Origin: JAVJST01 sp965229715
GTDB taxonomy: Bacteria; Pseudomonadota; Alphaproteobacteria; Rhodospirillales; Casp-alpha2
Reading direction: 5' to 3'
NCBI GenBank assembly: GCA_965229715.1
Contig: CBDDJL010000002.1
Coordinates: 1,364,001-1,428,000 of the forward strand
DNA length: 64,000 nt
Positions 55,024-64,000 of the stretch are shown here, piece after piece. The translations under genes and the position numbers were made by a program. The notes below the pieces were generated by a model. The model was given only the letters and a program-made list of their open reading frames with translations, made no database searches and was not told the DNA's origin. How positions within the stretch are numbered: position 1 is the first letter of the stretch; every line of letters starts with the position of its first letter.

Positions 55024-55985
55024 CCGGCGCGCCGCACATTCCCGTTATGGCGAACGAAGTCGTCGCGGCGCTCGCCCCGCGCGACGGCGCGATCTACGTC
55101 GACGCGACCTTCGGCGCCGGCGGTTACACACGGGCCATTCTTGAGGCTTCCGAATGTATGGTCTGGGCCATCGACCGCGACCCGGAGGCCGCCGCGCGGA
55201 GCGCTGCGTTGGCACGCGAGTATCCCGATCGCATGGCGTTCGTTCAGGGCCGCTTCGGCGATCTGAAAAATTTGCTGGCCGGCGTTAACGTTAACGCCGT
55301 TGACGGTATTGCCCTCGATCTCGGCGTTTCGTCGATGCAGATCGACGATCCGGCGCGCGGCTTCTCGTTCCGCGCCGACGGGCCGCTCGACATGCGCATG
55401 GAAAAGGATGGCCCGTCCGCCGCCGACGTCATTAACGACATTGCCGAGCGCGAACTCGCTGACATCATCTATCGTTATGGCGAGGAGCGCGCATCCCGGC
55501 GCATCGCACGGGCCATCGTCGAGTTGCGCGACCGGGAACCGATCGTCCGCACCGGCCAGCTTGCCGACCTGATCCGCAGCGTCATGGCGCGAGCGAAGGA
55601 TGGTATCGATCCGGCAACCCGGACGTTTCAGGCGCTCCGCATCTACGTCAACGACGAGCTTGGCGAATTGCAGCGCGGCCTGCGCGGCGCCGAGGCTCTG
55701 CTGGCCCCGGGCGGGCGGCTCGCCGTCGTTTCGTTCCATTCGCTTGAGGATCGCGAGGTCAAAACGTTCCTGCGGCAAAGATCCGGTGGCGGTGAAAACC
55801 GGTCACGCCATGCACCGCCCGTTGAAGATGTCCATGCGGCCAGCTTTCGGTTGATCGAGCGCGGGGCCGTGAAGCCGTCAAAGGACGAAACGGCGACCAA
55901 TCCGCGGGCACGTTCAGCCAGATTGCGCTGGGCGGAGCGGACCGCGGCGCCGGCCTGGCCGGCCGATGCGGAGAGGCGCGCATGA
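55020..55985 (+). CDS. rsmH: 16S rRNA (cytosine-1402 N4)-methyltransferase RsmH
   Basis: 321 residues. It begins HIPVMANEVVAAL with SAM motif DATFGAGGYTRAIL and catalytic-region DLGVSSMQIDDPARGFSFR, and ends with SFHSLEDREVKTFLR. Methylates C1402 in the ribosomal P site. Translationally coupled on both sides (4-base overlaps). Confidence 0.97.
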   Translation: MTGAPHIPVMANEVVAALAPRDGAIYVDATFGAGGYTRAILEASECMVWAIDRDPEAAARSAALAREYPDRMAFVQGRFGDLKNLLAGVNVNAVDGIALDLGVSSMQIDDPARGFSFRADGPLDMRMEKDGPSAADVINDIAERELADIIYRYGEERASRRIARAIVELRDREPIVRTGQLADLIRSVMARAKDGIDPATRTFQALRIYVNDELGELQRGLRGAEALLAPGGRLAVVSFHSLEDREVKTFLRQRSGGGENRSRHAPPVEDVHAASFRLIERGAVKPSKDETATNPRARSARLRWAERTAAPAWPADAERRA

Positions 55986-56395
55986 TCCGCGGCGCGACCC
56001 TTCTCAGTATGGTCGGCGGCGCCTTGCTCGCCGTCTTCGTCTTCGCCCTCAAGTACGAGGTGCAAAACCTCGAACACGAATTCGTGCAGCTCAACCGGTC
56101 GATCGACAGTGAGCGGCAGGCCATTCACGTGTTGACCGCCGAATGGTCGCATCTCAACGAGCCGCGGCGTCTCCGCTCGCTGGCGAGAGACCAGCTCGGC
56201 CTTGAGCCGGTCGGTGTCGGCAGTCTCGGCACGGTTGAGGATGTACCGCTTCGCGATCCCGCGGACGCGATCCTCGGCGATCCCGGTGCGGGTCCGCCCG
56301 GCGAGGCATCATTCGACGGCGAGACGCCGGAAGAGCAGTTCCTGCAAATCCGCGCGGCGATCGCCGAGATGAAAACCGGGGAGGGTGGCGAGTGA
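55982..56395 (+). CDS. ftsL: Cell-division protein FtsL
   Basis: 137 residues. One membrane helix (about 3-22), then a coiled coil (KYEVQNLEHEFVQLNRSIDSERQAI split by its heptads) and an FtsL/LytB-like YAS..L segment (EPRRLRSLARDQLGLEPV). Bitopic divisome linker that works with FtsB and FtsQ. Identified by size, topology and position between rsmH and ftsI; a longer acidic C-terminal tail than in E. coli is visible. Confidence 0.88.
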   Translation: MIRGATLLSMVGGALLAVFVFALKYEVQNLEHEFVQLNRSIDSERQAIHVLTAEWSHLNEPRRLRSLARDQLGLEPVGVGSLGTVEDVPLRDPADAILGDPGAGPPGEASFDGETPEEQFLQIRAAIAEMKTGEGGE

Positions 56396-58128
56396 TGACG
56401 GCTTCCCACCAAACCAGCGCCGCGTTGCCACGCGGCGCAACGCGTATCCGGATGGATGGCGTGCGAAAACGCGCGTTGGATGTTGGCCGCAACCGACTTC
56501 TTGTGACCGGCGCCGTCATCATGCTCGCGTTCGGCACGGTGATCGCCCGCCTGGTCGGTTTGATGGTCACGGACGCAACGGAGATCCATCATGCGGAAGT
56601 GAACGAGCCCGGTATGCGGCCTGTCGTTTCCCGCGCCGATATCGTCGACCGCAATGGCCTGGTCATTGCAACCAGCCTGCCGATCTCGTCGCTTTATGCC
56701 GATCCATCGATGGTGATCGATCCGGGCGAGGCGGTCGAGAAACTGACCGGCGTGCTGCCCGAACTCGACCGCAACGAGCTGTATCGCAAACTGACGCTGG
56801 AGCGGCGTTTCGTGTGGCTGAAACGCGGACTGACGCCGGATGAGAAGTACGAGGTCAACCGGCTCGGCATTCCCGGGCTCTCGTTCCGCCGCGAGGAGCG
56901 AAGGGTTTATCCGCATGGTCCTCTCGTCGCGCATGTCGCGGGCTATACCGACACCGATGCCACGGGAATCGCGGGCATCGAGAGCGGCTTCGACACGTCG
57001 CTCTCGGGCAATGCAAAACCGTTGCAACTGTCGATCGACCTGCGGCTGCAGGCACTGATGCGCGACGAGCTGTTGTGGGCAATCGATGAGTTCAGCGCCG
57101 TCGGCGGCGCCGGGATCGTCGCCGACGCGCACACCGGCGAAGTGCTGGCGATGGTGTCGTTGCCCGATTTCGATCCCAACATCCCGGGCTCCGCCGAAGG
57201 CGACGCCGCCTTCAACCGTGCCTCCAAAGGCGTCTACGAGATGGGTTCGACGTTCAAGCTGCTGACTGTCGCGATGGGGCTCGATACCGGGGTTGTCGAT
57301 ATCACAGACGGCTACGACGCTTCGGAACCGATCCGTATCGCACGGTTCACGATCTCGGATTTCCGAGCGCAGAACAGGTGGCTCTCGGTACCCGAGATCA
57401 TCATCCATTCTTCGAACATCGGGTCCGCCAAGATGGCGGTCGATGTCGGCGCCGAACGCCAGAAGGAATACCTGCGGCGCTTTGGAATGCTCGATGAGGC
57501 GGATATCGAATTGCCGGAAATCGGCTCGCCGCTCTATCCCCGGACGTGGCGGGAAATCAACACAATGACGATCGCATTCGGCCATGGAATTGCCGTAAGT
57601 CCGTTGCAGCTTGTTACCGCTGTTTCCGCATTGGTGAACGGCGGCGTGCGCCGGACGCCGACACTGCTGGCGCGCGCTATTGAAGATACACCGGTTGGCG
57701 AACGCGTCGTGTCGCGCAAGACCTCGCAACTCGTTCGTGGGCTGATGCGGGTGAACGTAACCAAGGGATCCGGCAAGCAGGCGAACTCGGAAGGATACAT
57801 GGTGGGCGGCAAGACCGGTACGGCGGACAAGTTGGGCGATCGGGGCTATCTCGACGATCGGCGCATCGCGTCGTTTGTCGGCGCTTTTCCGATCCACGAT
57901 CCGCGCTTCGTCGTGTTCGCCATGATCGACGAACCCCAGGGTATCGAGCGTACTTTCGGCTATGCCACCGGCGGGTGGGTCGCCGCGCCGGTTGTCGGCA
58001 AGGTCGTCGCTGCCATGGGTCCGATGCTCGGCATTCATCCCGTGCCGGCAGACGACGGCGACGGACCGCTCTCGGCGGAGGCGGTGCGGTTCGTCAGGAC
58101 GGGGGATCAATTCGGTGCGGCTCAGTGA
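56392..58128 (+). CDS. ftsI: Penicillin-binding protein 3 / FtsI, septal transpeptidase
   Basis: 578 residues. One membrane helix (about 30-52), pedestal domain opening with RPVVSRADIVDRNGLVIA, and transpeptidase domain: Ser286 in EMGSTFKLL, SxN in IIHSSNIGSAKMA, and KTGTADK. Cross-links septal peptidoglycan with FtsW. Start is GTG at 56392 or the ATG three bases later. Overlaps murE by 14 bases and ftsL by 4. Confidence 0.96.
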   Translation: MMTASHQTSAALPRGATRIRMDGVRKRALDVGRNRLLVTGAVIMLAFGTVIARLVGLMVTDATEIHHAEVNEPGMRPVVSRADIVDRNGLVIATSLPISSLYADPSMVIDPGEAVEKLTGVLPELDRNELYRKLTLERRFVWLKRGLTPDEKYEVNRLGIPGLSFRREERRVYPHGPLVAHVAGYTDTDATGIAGIESGFDTSLSGNAKPLQLSIDLRLQALMRDELLWAIDEFSAVGGAGIVADAHTGEVLAMVSLPDFDPNIPGSAEGDAAFNRASKGVYEMGSTFKLLTVAMGLDTGVVDITDGYDASEPIRIARFTISDFRAQNRWLSVPEIIIHSSNIGSAKMAVDVGAERQKEYLRRFGMLDEADIELPEIGSPLYPRTWREINTMTIAFGHGIAVSPLQLVTAVSALVNGGVRRTPTLLARAIEDTPVGERVVSRKTSQLVRGLMRVNVTKGSGKQANSEGYMVGGKTGTADKLGDRGYLDDRRIASFVGAFPIHDPRFVVFAMIDEPQGIERTFGYATGGWVAAPVVGKVVAAMGPMLGIHPVPADDGDGPLSAEAVRFVRTGDQFGAAQ

Positions 58129-59602
58129 GTTATTGGGTAAGGGCGACGGACTCGTGACGGACATGGCGCAAGCAGCCGAGATCGAAATCACCGGGATCAC
58201 CGCGGATTCCCGGAAGGTTGCGGCCGGCAATCTGTTTGCGGCGTTGCCGGGTACGGTCGAGGACGGGCGGCGCTATATCGACGATGCCCTCTGGCGCGGC
58301 GCCGTCGCGATCCTTGCGCCGGAGGATGCCGATCTGGCGGCCCTGTCCAGCTCTGTCGCGCTCGTCACGGACAGCAATCCCCGCCGCCGCTACGCAACGC
58401 TTGCGGCACGCTATTTCGAGCGTCAGCCCGAGACCGTCGCGGCGGTGACCGGGACCAACGGCAAGACATCCGTCGCCGTCTTTCTCCGCCAGATTTGGGC
58501 GGCGCTCGGCATGCCGGCCGGCAGCACCGGCACGCTTGGCACCCAGATCGCCAATCCCGGCGGCGGGAACGATGTGCACATCGGTGGTAGTCTGACGACG
58601 CCCGATCCCGCCGATCTTCATGCAACCCTTGCCGAACTCAAGGGCCGTGGCGTCGACCATCTCGCCATGGAGGCGTCGAGCCACGGCCTCGATCAGTACC
58701 GGCTCGACGGGGTGCGTATTCGGGCTGCCGGGTTCACCAACCTGTCGCGCGACCATCTTGACTATCACGGCGACGAGGAACGCTATTTCGCTGCCAAGAA
58801 ACGCCTGTTCGGCGATCTGCTTCAAGATGATGGCGTCGCTGTGCTCAATGCCGACGATGTGCGGTCTTCGGTGCTTCGCGCTGTGGCGCAGGAGCGCGGT
58901 TGCCGTGTCATCGACACTGGTCGCGATGCATCGGACATCGTGCTTCGCGAACAGACGCCCAATCCGGCAGGGCAATCGCTCGATATCGAGATTTTCGGAC
59001 GGCATCACCGGATCGAGCTTCCGCTGATCGGCGGGTTCCAGGCATCCAATGCCCTGCTTGCGCTCGGTCTCGCCATCGGCTGCGGCGCGGACGCGGATGC
59101 AGCACCGAATGTGCTCGGTCGTCTCGCCAGCGTTCGCGGGCGACTCGAACAGGTTGCCGTCCTGTCCTCGGGCGCCAGCATCTATGTCGATTATGCGCAC
59201 ACGCCGGACGCGCTGGTCACTGTTTTGCAGGCCATCCGCCCACATGTTACGGGGAAACTCTCTGTCATTTTCGGGTGCGGCGGCGACCGCGATCCGGGTA
59301 AGCGGCCGCTGATGGGTGCGGCGGCGGCGCAACATGCCGATCGCGTTATCCTGACCGACGACAATCCGCGTAGCGAGGATCCCGCTACGATACGCTCGCA
59401 GGCGATGACCGGTTGCCCCGGCGCCCTCGACATAGGCGATCGCCGCGCGGCGATCGCGGTCGGTATCGAGACTCTCGCGGCTGGCGATGTGCTGATCGTC
59501 GCGGGCAAAGGACACGAGCAGGGCCAAACCGTCGGCGGTCGGGTGCTGCCGTTCGACGATGCGAGCGTCGTGCGCGACATCGTCGGGGGTGAGCGCGCAT
59601 GA
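58115..59602 (+). CDS. murE: UDP-MurNAc-tripeptide synthetase MurE (meso-DAP adding)
   Basis: 495 residues from GTG at 58115, which has a GGGGGATC Shine-Dalgarno; longer upstream frames lie in ftsI. ATP-binding TGTNGKTSVA, carbamylated-lysine region, and LTDDNPRSEDP, whose DNPR motif indicates meso-diaminopimelate as the added residue. ATP-dependent cytoplasmic ligase in wall-precursor synthesis. Confidence 0.96.
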   Translation: MRLSELLGKGDGLVTDMAQAAEIEITGITADSRKVAAGNLFAALPGTVEDGRRYIDDALWRGAVAILAPEDADLAALSSSVALVTDSNPRRRYATLAARYFERQPETVAAVTGTNGKTSVAVFLRQIWAALGMPAGSTGTLGTQIANPGGGNDVHIGGSLTTPDPADLHATLAELKGRGVDHLAMEASSHGLDQYRLDGVRIRAAGFTNLSRDHLDYHGDEERYFAAKKRLFGDLLQDDGVAVLNADDVRSSVLRAVAQERGCRVIDTGRDASDIVLREQTPNPAGQSLDIEIFGRHHRIELPLIGGFQASNALLALGLAIGCGADADAAPNVLGRLASVRGRLEQVAVLSSGASIYVDYAHTPDALVTVLQAIRPHVTGKLSVIFGCGGDRDPGKRPLMGAAAAQHADRVILTDDNPRSEDPATIRSQAMTGCPGALDIGDRRAAIAVGIETLAAGDVLIVAGKGHEQGQTVGGRVLPFDDASVVRDIVGGERA

Positions 59603-61044
59603 ACGCATTCGGACAAAGAAACGTCACCCTTTGGTCCGCGTCGGAAGTTGCGGCGGCGACAGCGGGATCCGCGGGTGGCGTGAGCGATTGGTCGGCCGGC
59701 GGGGTGTCGATCGATTCGCGCACCGTCGAGCCCGGCGATCTGTTCATCGCCATTGTCGGCCCCCATGCGGACGGCCACGATTTTGTTGCCCAAGCGCTCG
59801 CGGCCGGGGCGGCCGGGTGCGTCGTTTCCCGGCGCCCGGACGGGATCGATGACGGTGCGCCGCTGGTGCAGGTTGGCGACACCATGACGGCGATGCAAGA
59901 ACTCGCGCGTGCCGCACGCAATCGAAGCGCCGCAAGAATCGCTGCGATAACCGGCAGCGTCGGCAAGACCGGCACCAAGGATATGCTCCGCTGCGCACTC
60001 GCTGCACAGAACGGCGGTTCCGCCAAAGTCTCGGCGACCGTCGGTAACCTCAACAATCACTGGGGCCTGCCGCTCAGCCTCGCGCGCATGCCCGCCGCGA
60101 CCGACTTCGGCGTCTTCGAGATGGGTATGAACCATGCCGGCGAAATCGAGCCGCTGTCCCGCCTTGCCCGACCCGATGTCGCCGCGATCACGGCCATCGA
60201 ACCGGTTCATATTGAGTTTTTCGACGGTATCGACGGAATCGCCGAGGCCAAGGCAGAAATCTTCGCCGGAGTCCGTGAGGACGGTGCGGCGATCTTCGAC
60301 CGGGGCAGTGCGTTCTACGACCTGCTCTGTAGACGCGCCGCTGAAGCCGGCATCGATCGTATCGTCACATTTGGCGGCCGCGATGCGGATATAGCCGGTA
60401 TGACGATTGATACCGATGCCGAGGGATCGGATATTCAGGCCGACGTCAGCGGACGCCGAGTCGATTATCGGCTCAATCTCCCCGGGCAACATCTCGCCCG
60501 CAACAGTCTCGCGGTGCTCGCCGTGCTCGACGCCCTGGGCGCGGATGTCGCGGTCGGCGCCGCTGCACTTGCCCAGCTATCTCCGGGCGCAGGCCGCGGA
60601 CATCGGCTGCGCATCGATATCGAGGGCGGTTCGTTCCTGTTGATCGACGAGAGTTACAACGCGTCTCCCGCCTCAATGCGGGCAGCCATGGACGTCGCCG
60701 GCATGATCGATCCGGAAGGCGAGGGCCGTCGGATTGCCGTTCTTGGCGACATGCTGGAACTCGGCGACAGCGCACTCGAAGCCCACTTGGGCCTGCTCGA
60801 CGGCCTGACCGCCAATCGTTTCGACAGGGTTTTCGCGGTCGGTCAACTCATGACCGATCTTTGGCGGTTGCTGCCGGCCGAGCTGCAAGGCGAGCACACG
60901 CACAACCCAGAGGCTCTGGCCGAGATCGTCTCCGGTGCGGTGCAACCCGGTGACGTGGTCATGGTCAAGGGCTCGCTCGGCAGCCGCGTCGGTGCAGTCG
61001 TGAAGCGTCTGACCGGCGCCGCTGACAACGTAGCGGAGGCATAG
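59599..61044 (+). CDS. murF: UDP-MurNAc-pentapeptide synthetase MurF
   Basis: 481 residues. N-terminal UDP-binding domain (GVSIDSRTVEPGDLFIAI), P-loop ITGSVGKTGTKDML, LDESYNASPASMRAA-type motif (LLIDESYNASPASM) and C-terminal MVKGSLGSRVGAVV. Adds D-Ala-D-Ala. Overlaps murE by 4 bases; mraY begins 9 bases later. Confidence 0.96.
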   Translation: MNAFGQRNVTLWSASEVAAATAGSAGGVSDWSAGGVSIDSRTVEPGDLFIAIVGPHADGHDFVAQALAAGAAGCVVSRRPDGIDDGAPLVQVGDTMTAMQELARAARNRSAARIAAITGSVGKTGTKDMLRCALAAQNGGSAKVSATVGNLNNHWGLPLSLARMPAATDFGVFEMGMNHAGEIEPLSRLARPDVAAITAIEPVHIEFFDGIDGIAEAKAEIFAGVREDGAAIFDRGSAFYDLLCRRAAEAGIDRIVTFGGRDADIAGMTIDTDAEGSDIQADVSGRRVDYRLNLPGQHLARNSLAVLAVLDALGADVAVGAAALAQLSPGAGRGHRLRIDIEGGSFLLIDESYNASPASMRAAMDVAGMIDPEGEGRRIAVLGDMLELGDSALEAHLGLLDGLTANRFDRVFAVGQLMTDLWRLLPAELQGEHTHNPEALAEIVSGAVQPGDVVMVKGSLGSRVGAVVKRLTGAADNVAEA

Positions 61045-61053
61045 GAGCGCACG

Positions 61054-62142
61054 ATGCTTTTCAATATTCTCGTACCCCTTGCCGAACAGTTTTCCGCCCT
61101 CAACGTGTTCCGCTACATCACGTTTCGCACCGGCGGCGCGGTGGTGACGGCGTTGCTGCTGAGCTTCCTGTTCGGTCCTGTCATCATCCGTATGCTCAAG
61201 AGCCGTCAGTCCGTCGGCCAACCGATACGGGACGACGGGCCCGAGGGCCATCTGCTGACGAAAAAGGGAACGCCGACCATGGGCGGCGTGCTGATCCTGA
61301 TTGCGATGGTGGTGGCCACACTGCTGTGGGCCGATCTTAGCAACGCTTTCGTTTGGGGCGCTCTGGGCCTGACGCTCGCGTTCGGCTTTATCGGTTTTCT
61401 CGACGACTACATGAAGGTCAGCCAGCAGAACAGCAAGGGTCTGCCGGGCCGTCTCAAGCTCATCCTGCAATTTTCCATCGCCGGCGTTGCGGGGTTCTGG
61501 ATCCTCAGTCACATGCCGGGCAATCTGCAGACCACGCTCGCCGTTCCGTTTCTCAAGGACGTATTGCTCGATTTCGGTTGGCTGTTCGTGGCCTTCGCCG
61601 TGTTCGTCATGGTCGGCGCTTCGAACGCAGTCAACCTGACCGACGGTCTCGACGGCCTTGCCATCGTGCCGGTCATGATTGCCGCGGGCGTGTTCGCGCT
61701 GATTGCCTATCTCGTCGGAAACACGGTTTTCTCCGGGTATCTTCAGATTCACTACGTGCCGGGATCGGGCGAGCTTGCCGTCTTCTGCGGGGCTCTGGTC
61801 GGTGCCGGCCTCGGTTTCCTGTGGTTCAATGCACCGCCGGCCAAAGTGTTCATGGGCGACACCGGCTCGCTCGCGTTGGGTGGCGCCCTCGGCTCCGTCA
61901 GCGTGATCACCAAGCACGAGCTTGTACTGGCCATCGTCGGCGGGTTGTTCGTGCTTGAGACCATTTCGGTCGTCGTCCAGGTCGTCTCGTTCAAACTCAC
62001 CGGCAAGCGGGTCTTTCGCATGGCGCCGCTGCACCATCACTTCGAACAGAAGGGCTGGGCCGAGAGCACCATCGTCATCCGTTTCTGGATTATCGCGTCG
62101 ATCCTGGCGTTGGCGGGTCTTGCGACCCTGAAACTCAGGTAG
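61054..62142 (+). CDS. mraY: Phospho-MurNAc-pentapeptide translocase MraY
   Basis: 362 residues, ten membrane helices. Active-site aspartates in GFLDDYMKVS and NAVNLTDGLDGLA, FMGDTGSLALGGALG and the HHH motif MAPLHHHFEQKGW. Makes lipid I on the cytoplasmic face. A GGAGCGC site precedes the start. Confidence 0.97.
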   Translation: MLFNILVPLAEQFSALNVFRYITFRTGGAVVTALLLSFLFGPVIIRMLKSRQSVGQPIRDDGPEGHLLTKKGTPTMGGVLILIAMVVATLLWADLSNAFVWGALGLTLAFGFIGFLDDYMKVSQQNSKGLPGRLKLILQFSIAGVAGFWILSHMPGNLQTTLAVPFLKDVLLDFGWLFVAFAVFVMVGASNAVNLTDGLDGLAIVPVMIAAGVFALIAYLVGNTVFSGYLQIHYVPGSGELAVFCGALVGAGLGFLWFNAPPAKVFMGDTGSLALGGALGSVSVITKHELVLAIVGGLFVLETISVVVQVVSFKLTGKRVFRMAPLHHHFEQKGWAESTIVIRFWIIASILALAGLATLKLR

Positions 62143-62156
62143 GGAGAGAGCAACCC

Positions 62157-63571
62157 GTGGTTCCCGTCACGTCATTCGCCGGATTGCCCGTCGCCGTACT
62201 CGGCCTTGGTCGTGCGGGCACGGCGTCGGCCTTGGCGCTGCAGAACGGCGGCGCTTCGGTGTGGGCGTGGGACGATTCCGAGCGGGCGCGCGAACGGGCG
62301 TTGATCGCCGGCGTTTCGCTGGCCGATCTTGACGCCTGCAACTGGTGTGAACTGACGACTCTTGTGCTTGCGCCCGGTATCCCGCTGCATTATCCGGCGC
62401 CCCATCCGTTGGTCGCAGCCGCGCGGCAGGCCGGTTGCGAAATCATCGGCGAGATGGAGCTCCTTGCCCGCACCCAACCCGATGCCGCCTACATCGGCAT
62501 TACCGGCACCAACGGCAAGTCGACGACAACGGCGCTCATCGGGCACATCTTCGATTGTGCCGAAAAGACCTATGCCGTCGGTGGCAATCTCGGTCAACCG
62601 GCGCTTGATCTGGAGCCGCTCGGTCAGGGTGGCACGTACGTGTTGGAACTATCCTCCTACCAACTCGATCTCGTGCAGTCGGTCCGCTTCGACGCCGCAG
62701 TCCTACTGAACATTTCCCCGGATCACCTCGATCGGCACGGCGGGCTGGACGGCTATGTCGCGGCCAAGCGACGTATCTTCGAGCGCCAATCCGGCGACGA
62801 TGCGGCGATCATCGGGCTCGACGATCCTCATGCGCTAGCCGTTTACGAAGAATTGCGCAACACGGGCGATCAGCGTGTCATCGGCATCGCATCGACACGG
62901 ACTGTCACGGGCGGCGTGTGGTGCACCGACGGAATCCTGGTCGACGATCTCGACGGCGGTGCGAAGCCGGTCATGGACCTCCGCAACATCGAAACCCTGC
63001 CTGGTGCGCACAACTGGCAGAATGCGGCAGCGGCGTACGCCGTCGCCCGTATTCGTGGAATGCGCGAGAAAACCATCGTCACGGCAATCCAATCCTACCC
63101 GGGCTGCCGCATCGTCAGGAACGCATACCCGGGCCGGACCACGTGCGCTACGTGAACGATTCCAAGGCCACCAATCCTGAGGCCACGCTGCGCGCGCTGG
63201 TCTGCTACGACGATATCTACTGGATCGCTGGCGGCCGCGCCAAGGATGGCGGTTTCGACTCGCTTGCGGACGGCCTCGGCGGCGTGCGGCATGCGCTGTT
63301 GATCGGCGAAGCGGCGGATGCATTGGCTGTATTCCTCAAGGGGCGTGTGCCGGTGACGTTGTCCGAGACCCTTGACCGCGCCGTCCGTCAGGCGACGACG
63401 CTGGCGCATGGCCGGGACAGTGAAGCGCCGGTGGTGCTGTTTTCGCCAGCCTGTGCATCCTTCGATCAGTTCGACAACTTCGAGCAACGCGGCGACGCGT
63501 TCCGTAGTGCGGTGGCGGGGCTTTGCGCGAACGACTCGGAACCGGCGAGTGCCGGAGGCGGCACAGCATGA
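62157..63571 (+). CDS. murD: UDP-MurNAc-L-Ala:D-Glu ligase MurD with an apparent one-base frameshift
   Basis: The first frame (62157-63155) gives the N-terminal and central parts: PVAVLGLGRAGTASALALQNG, ATP motif GITGTNGKSTTTALIG, NISPDHLDRHGGL, and HNWQNAAAAYAVARIRGM. It then runs into nonsense after SYPG and stops. The adjacent frame continues exactly where homology should: LPHRQERI, then RYVNDSKATNPEATLRAL, YWIAGGRAKDGGFDSL, and LFSPACASFDQFDNFEQRG. A single missing base near 63101-63104, in CCCGGGC, would restore one 471-residue protein of normal length. murD is essential, so a sequencing or assembly error is most likely; a real lesion or recoding are alternatives. Ends overlapping ftsW by 4 bases. 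Confidence 0.9.
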
Positions 63572-64000
63572 CGGCCGTTGCGCGCACCGATACCAGTATC
63601 GTCGGCCGTTGGTGGTGGACCGTCGACCGGTGGATGCTGGTCGCCGTTGCGACCCTCGCGGTCATCGGTGGGCTGCTGACCTTGGCGGCCTCGCCCGCTG
63701 TGGCCGAACGCATCGGTTTCGGCATGTATCATTTCGCGACGCGCCAGATGGTGTTCCTGCCGCTCGGACTCATCACGATGATCGGAATTTCATTGCTGAC
63801 GCCCAAAGGCGTGAGACGTTTTGCGTTGTTGCTCACGGCAGGCGCCATGGTGGCGATGCTCCTGACGCTCGTCATCGGTGCCGAGGTCAAGGGCGCGACG
63901 CGGTGGATCAGGCTCGGTGGGTTTGCCGTCCAGCCGTCTGAGTTCGTCAAGCCGGGCTTCGCGGTAATGGCGGCATGGCTGTTCTCACGGCATTGTCTCG
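63568..64000 (+). CDS. ftsW: Septal SEDS glycosyltransferase FtsW, 5' portion (3' end outside window)
   Basis: The first 144 residues are visible. After a short polar N-terminus (WWWTVDRWMLVAVATL begins the first helix) come several membrane helices and the SEDS signature VKGATRWIRLGGFAVQPSEFVKP. Overlaps murD by ATGA. Polymerises septal glycan with FtsI. The window ends inside the gene. Confidence 0.95.
   Translation, partial: MTAVARTDTSIVGRWWWTVDRWMLVAVATLAVIGGLLTLAASPAVAERIGFGMYHFATRQMVFLPLGLITMIGISLLTPKGVRRFALLLTAGAMVAMLLTLVIGAEVKGATRWIRLGGFAVQPSEFVKPGFAVMAAWLFSRHCL

Noticed and set aside
56125..58230. 701-codon open frame on the minus strand opposite ftsI
   Set aside because: Shadow of ftsI with no domain and biased composition.
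60673..62040. 455-codon minus-strand frame opposite murF and mraY
   Set aside because: Shadow of two essential genes with full motifs on the + strand.

Overview
The window reads as chromosomal DNA of a GC-rich alphaproteobacterium, most like a Rhodospirillales-type, probably marine or otherwise methylamine-exposed organism. This is inferred from gene order (leuA-mreB; rnpB directly upstream of mraZ-rsmH-ftsL-ftsI), meso-DAP-type MurE, TMAO-sensing genes and REP-like hairpins. No taxonomic search was possible. No transposase, CRISPR array or rRNA was seen.

Layout. 0-2.7 kb: the 3' part of leuA, a REP-like hairpin pair, then mreB. 2.7-17.4 kb: accessory genes that separate mreB from mreC. They comprise an EamA transporter, a periplasmic SUOX-fold protein coupled to a histidine kinase, an HpbD-like/MttB-like betaine operon with a divergent LysR, a DDAH-like hydrolase with a GlxA-type regulator, and a GntR-led six-gene catabolic operon (DapA-like aldolase, aldehyde dehydrogenase, DAO-type oxidase, two SDRs). 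17.7-22.3 kb: mreC-mreD-mrdA(PBP2)-mrdB(RodA). 22.5-27.4 kb: tRNA-Lys(CTT) followed by a visibly AT-richer segment with three genes: DUF4956 membrane protein, CotH-kinase/beta-helix membrane protein, and VTC-domain protein. 27.5-34 kb: a hydroxyproline-type catabolic and uptake operon (aconitase X, pyrroline-hydroxycarboxylate deaminase-like enzyme, amino-acid ABC transporter) with a divergent GntR. 34-42.3 kb: a TolC-family protein and an ornithine-cyclodeaminase-like/TauD-like/5-oxoprolinase-like operon with a divergent LysR. 42.3-44.5 kb: DUF3750, DjlA-like and AmpD-like genes. 44.5-53.8 kb: torT, torS and torR next to a quaternary-amine/TMAO-type ABC transporter (binding protein, ATPase, double-length permease). 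53.9-54.3 kb: RNase P RNA. 54.4-64 kb: the dcw cluster mraZ-rsmH-ftsL-ftsI-murE-murF-mraY-murD-ftsW, cut by the window end.

How the genes work together. Two conserved wall-synthesis blocks (Rod/elongasome and dcw/divisome) frame accessory DNA whose recurring theme is methylated or cyclic amino acids and amines: hydroxyproline betaine, hydroxyproline, dimethylarginine and TMAO. The HpbD-like epimerase, MttB-like methyltransferase, DAO-type oxidase, hydroxyproline-type deaminase and an aldehyde dehydrogenase could together form a route from hydroxyproline betaine to 2-oxoglutarate; this is inference. The Tor sensory genes have no torCAD in the window and are instead followed by a transporter, suggesting TMAO-controlled uptake. 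murD carries an apparent one-base frameshift, more likely a sequence error than a real lesion because the gene is essential.
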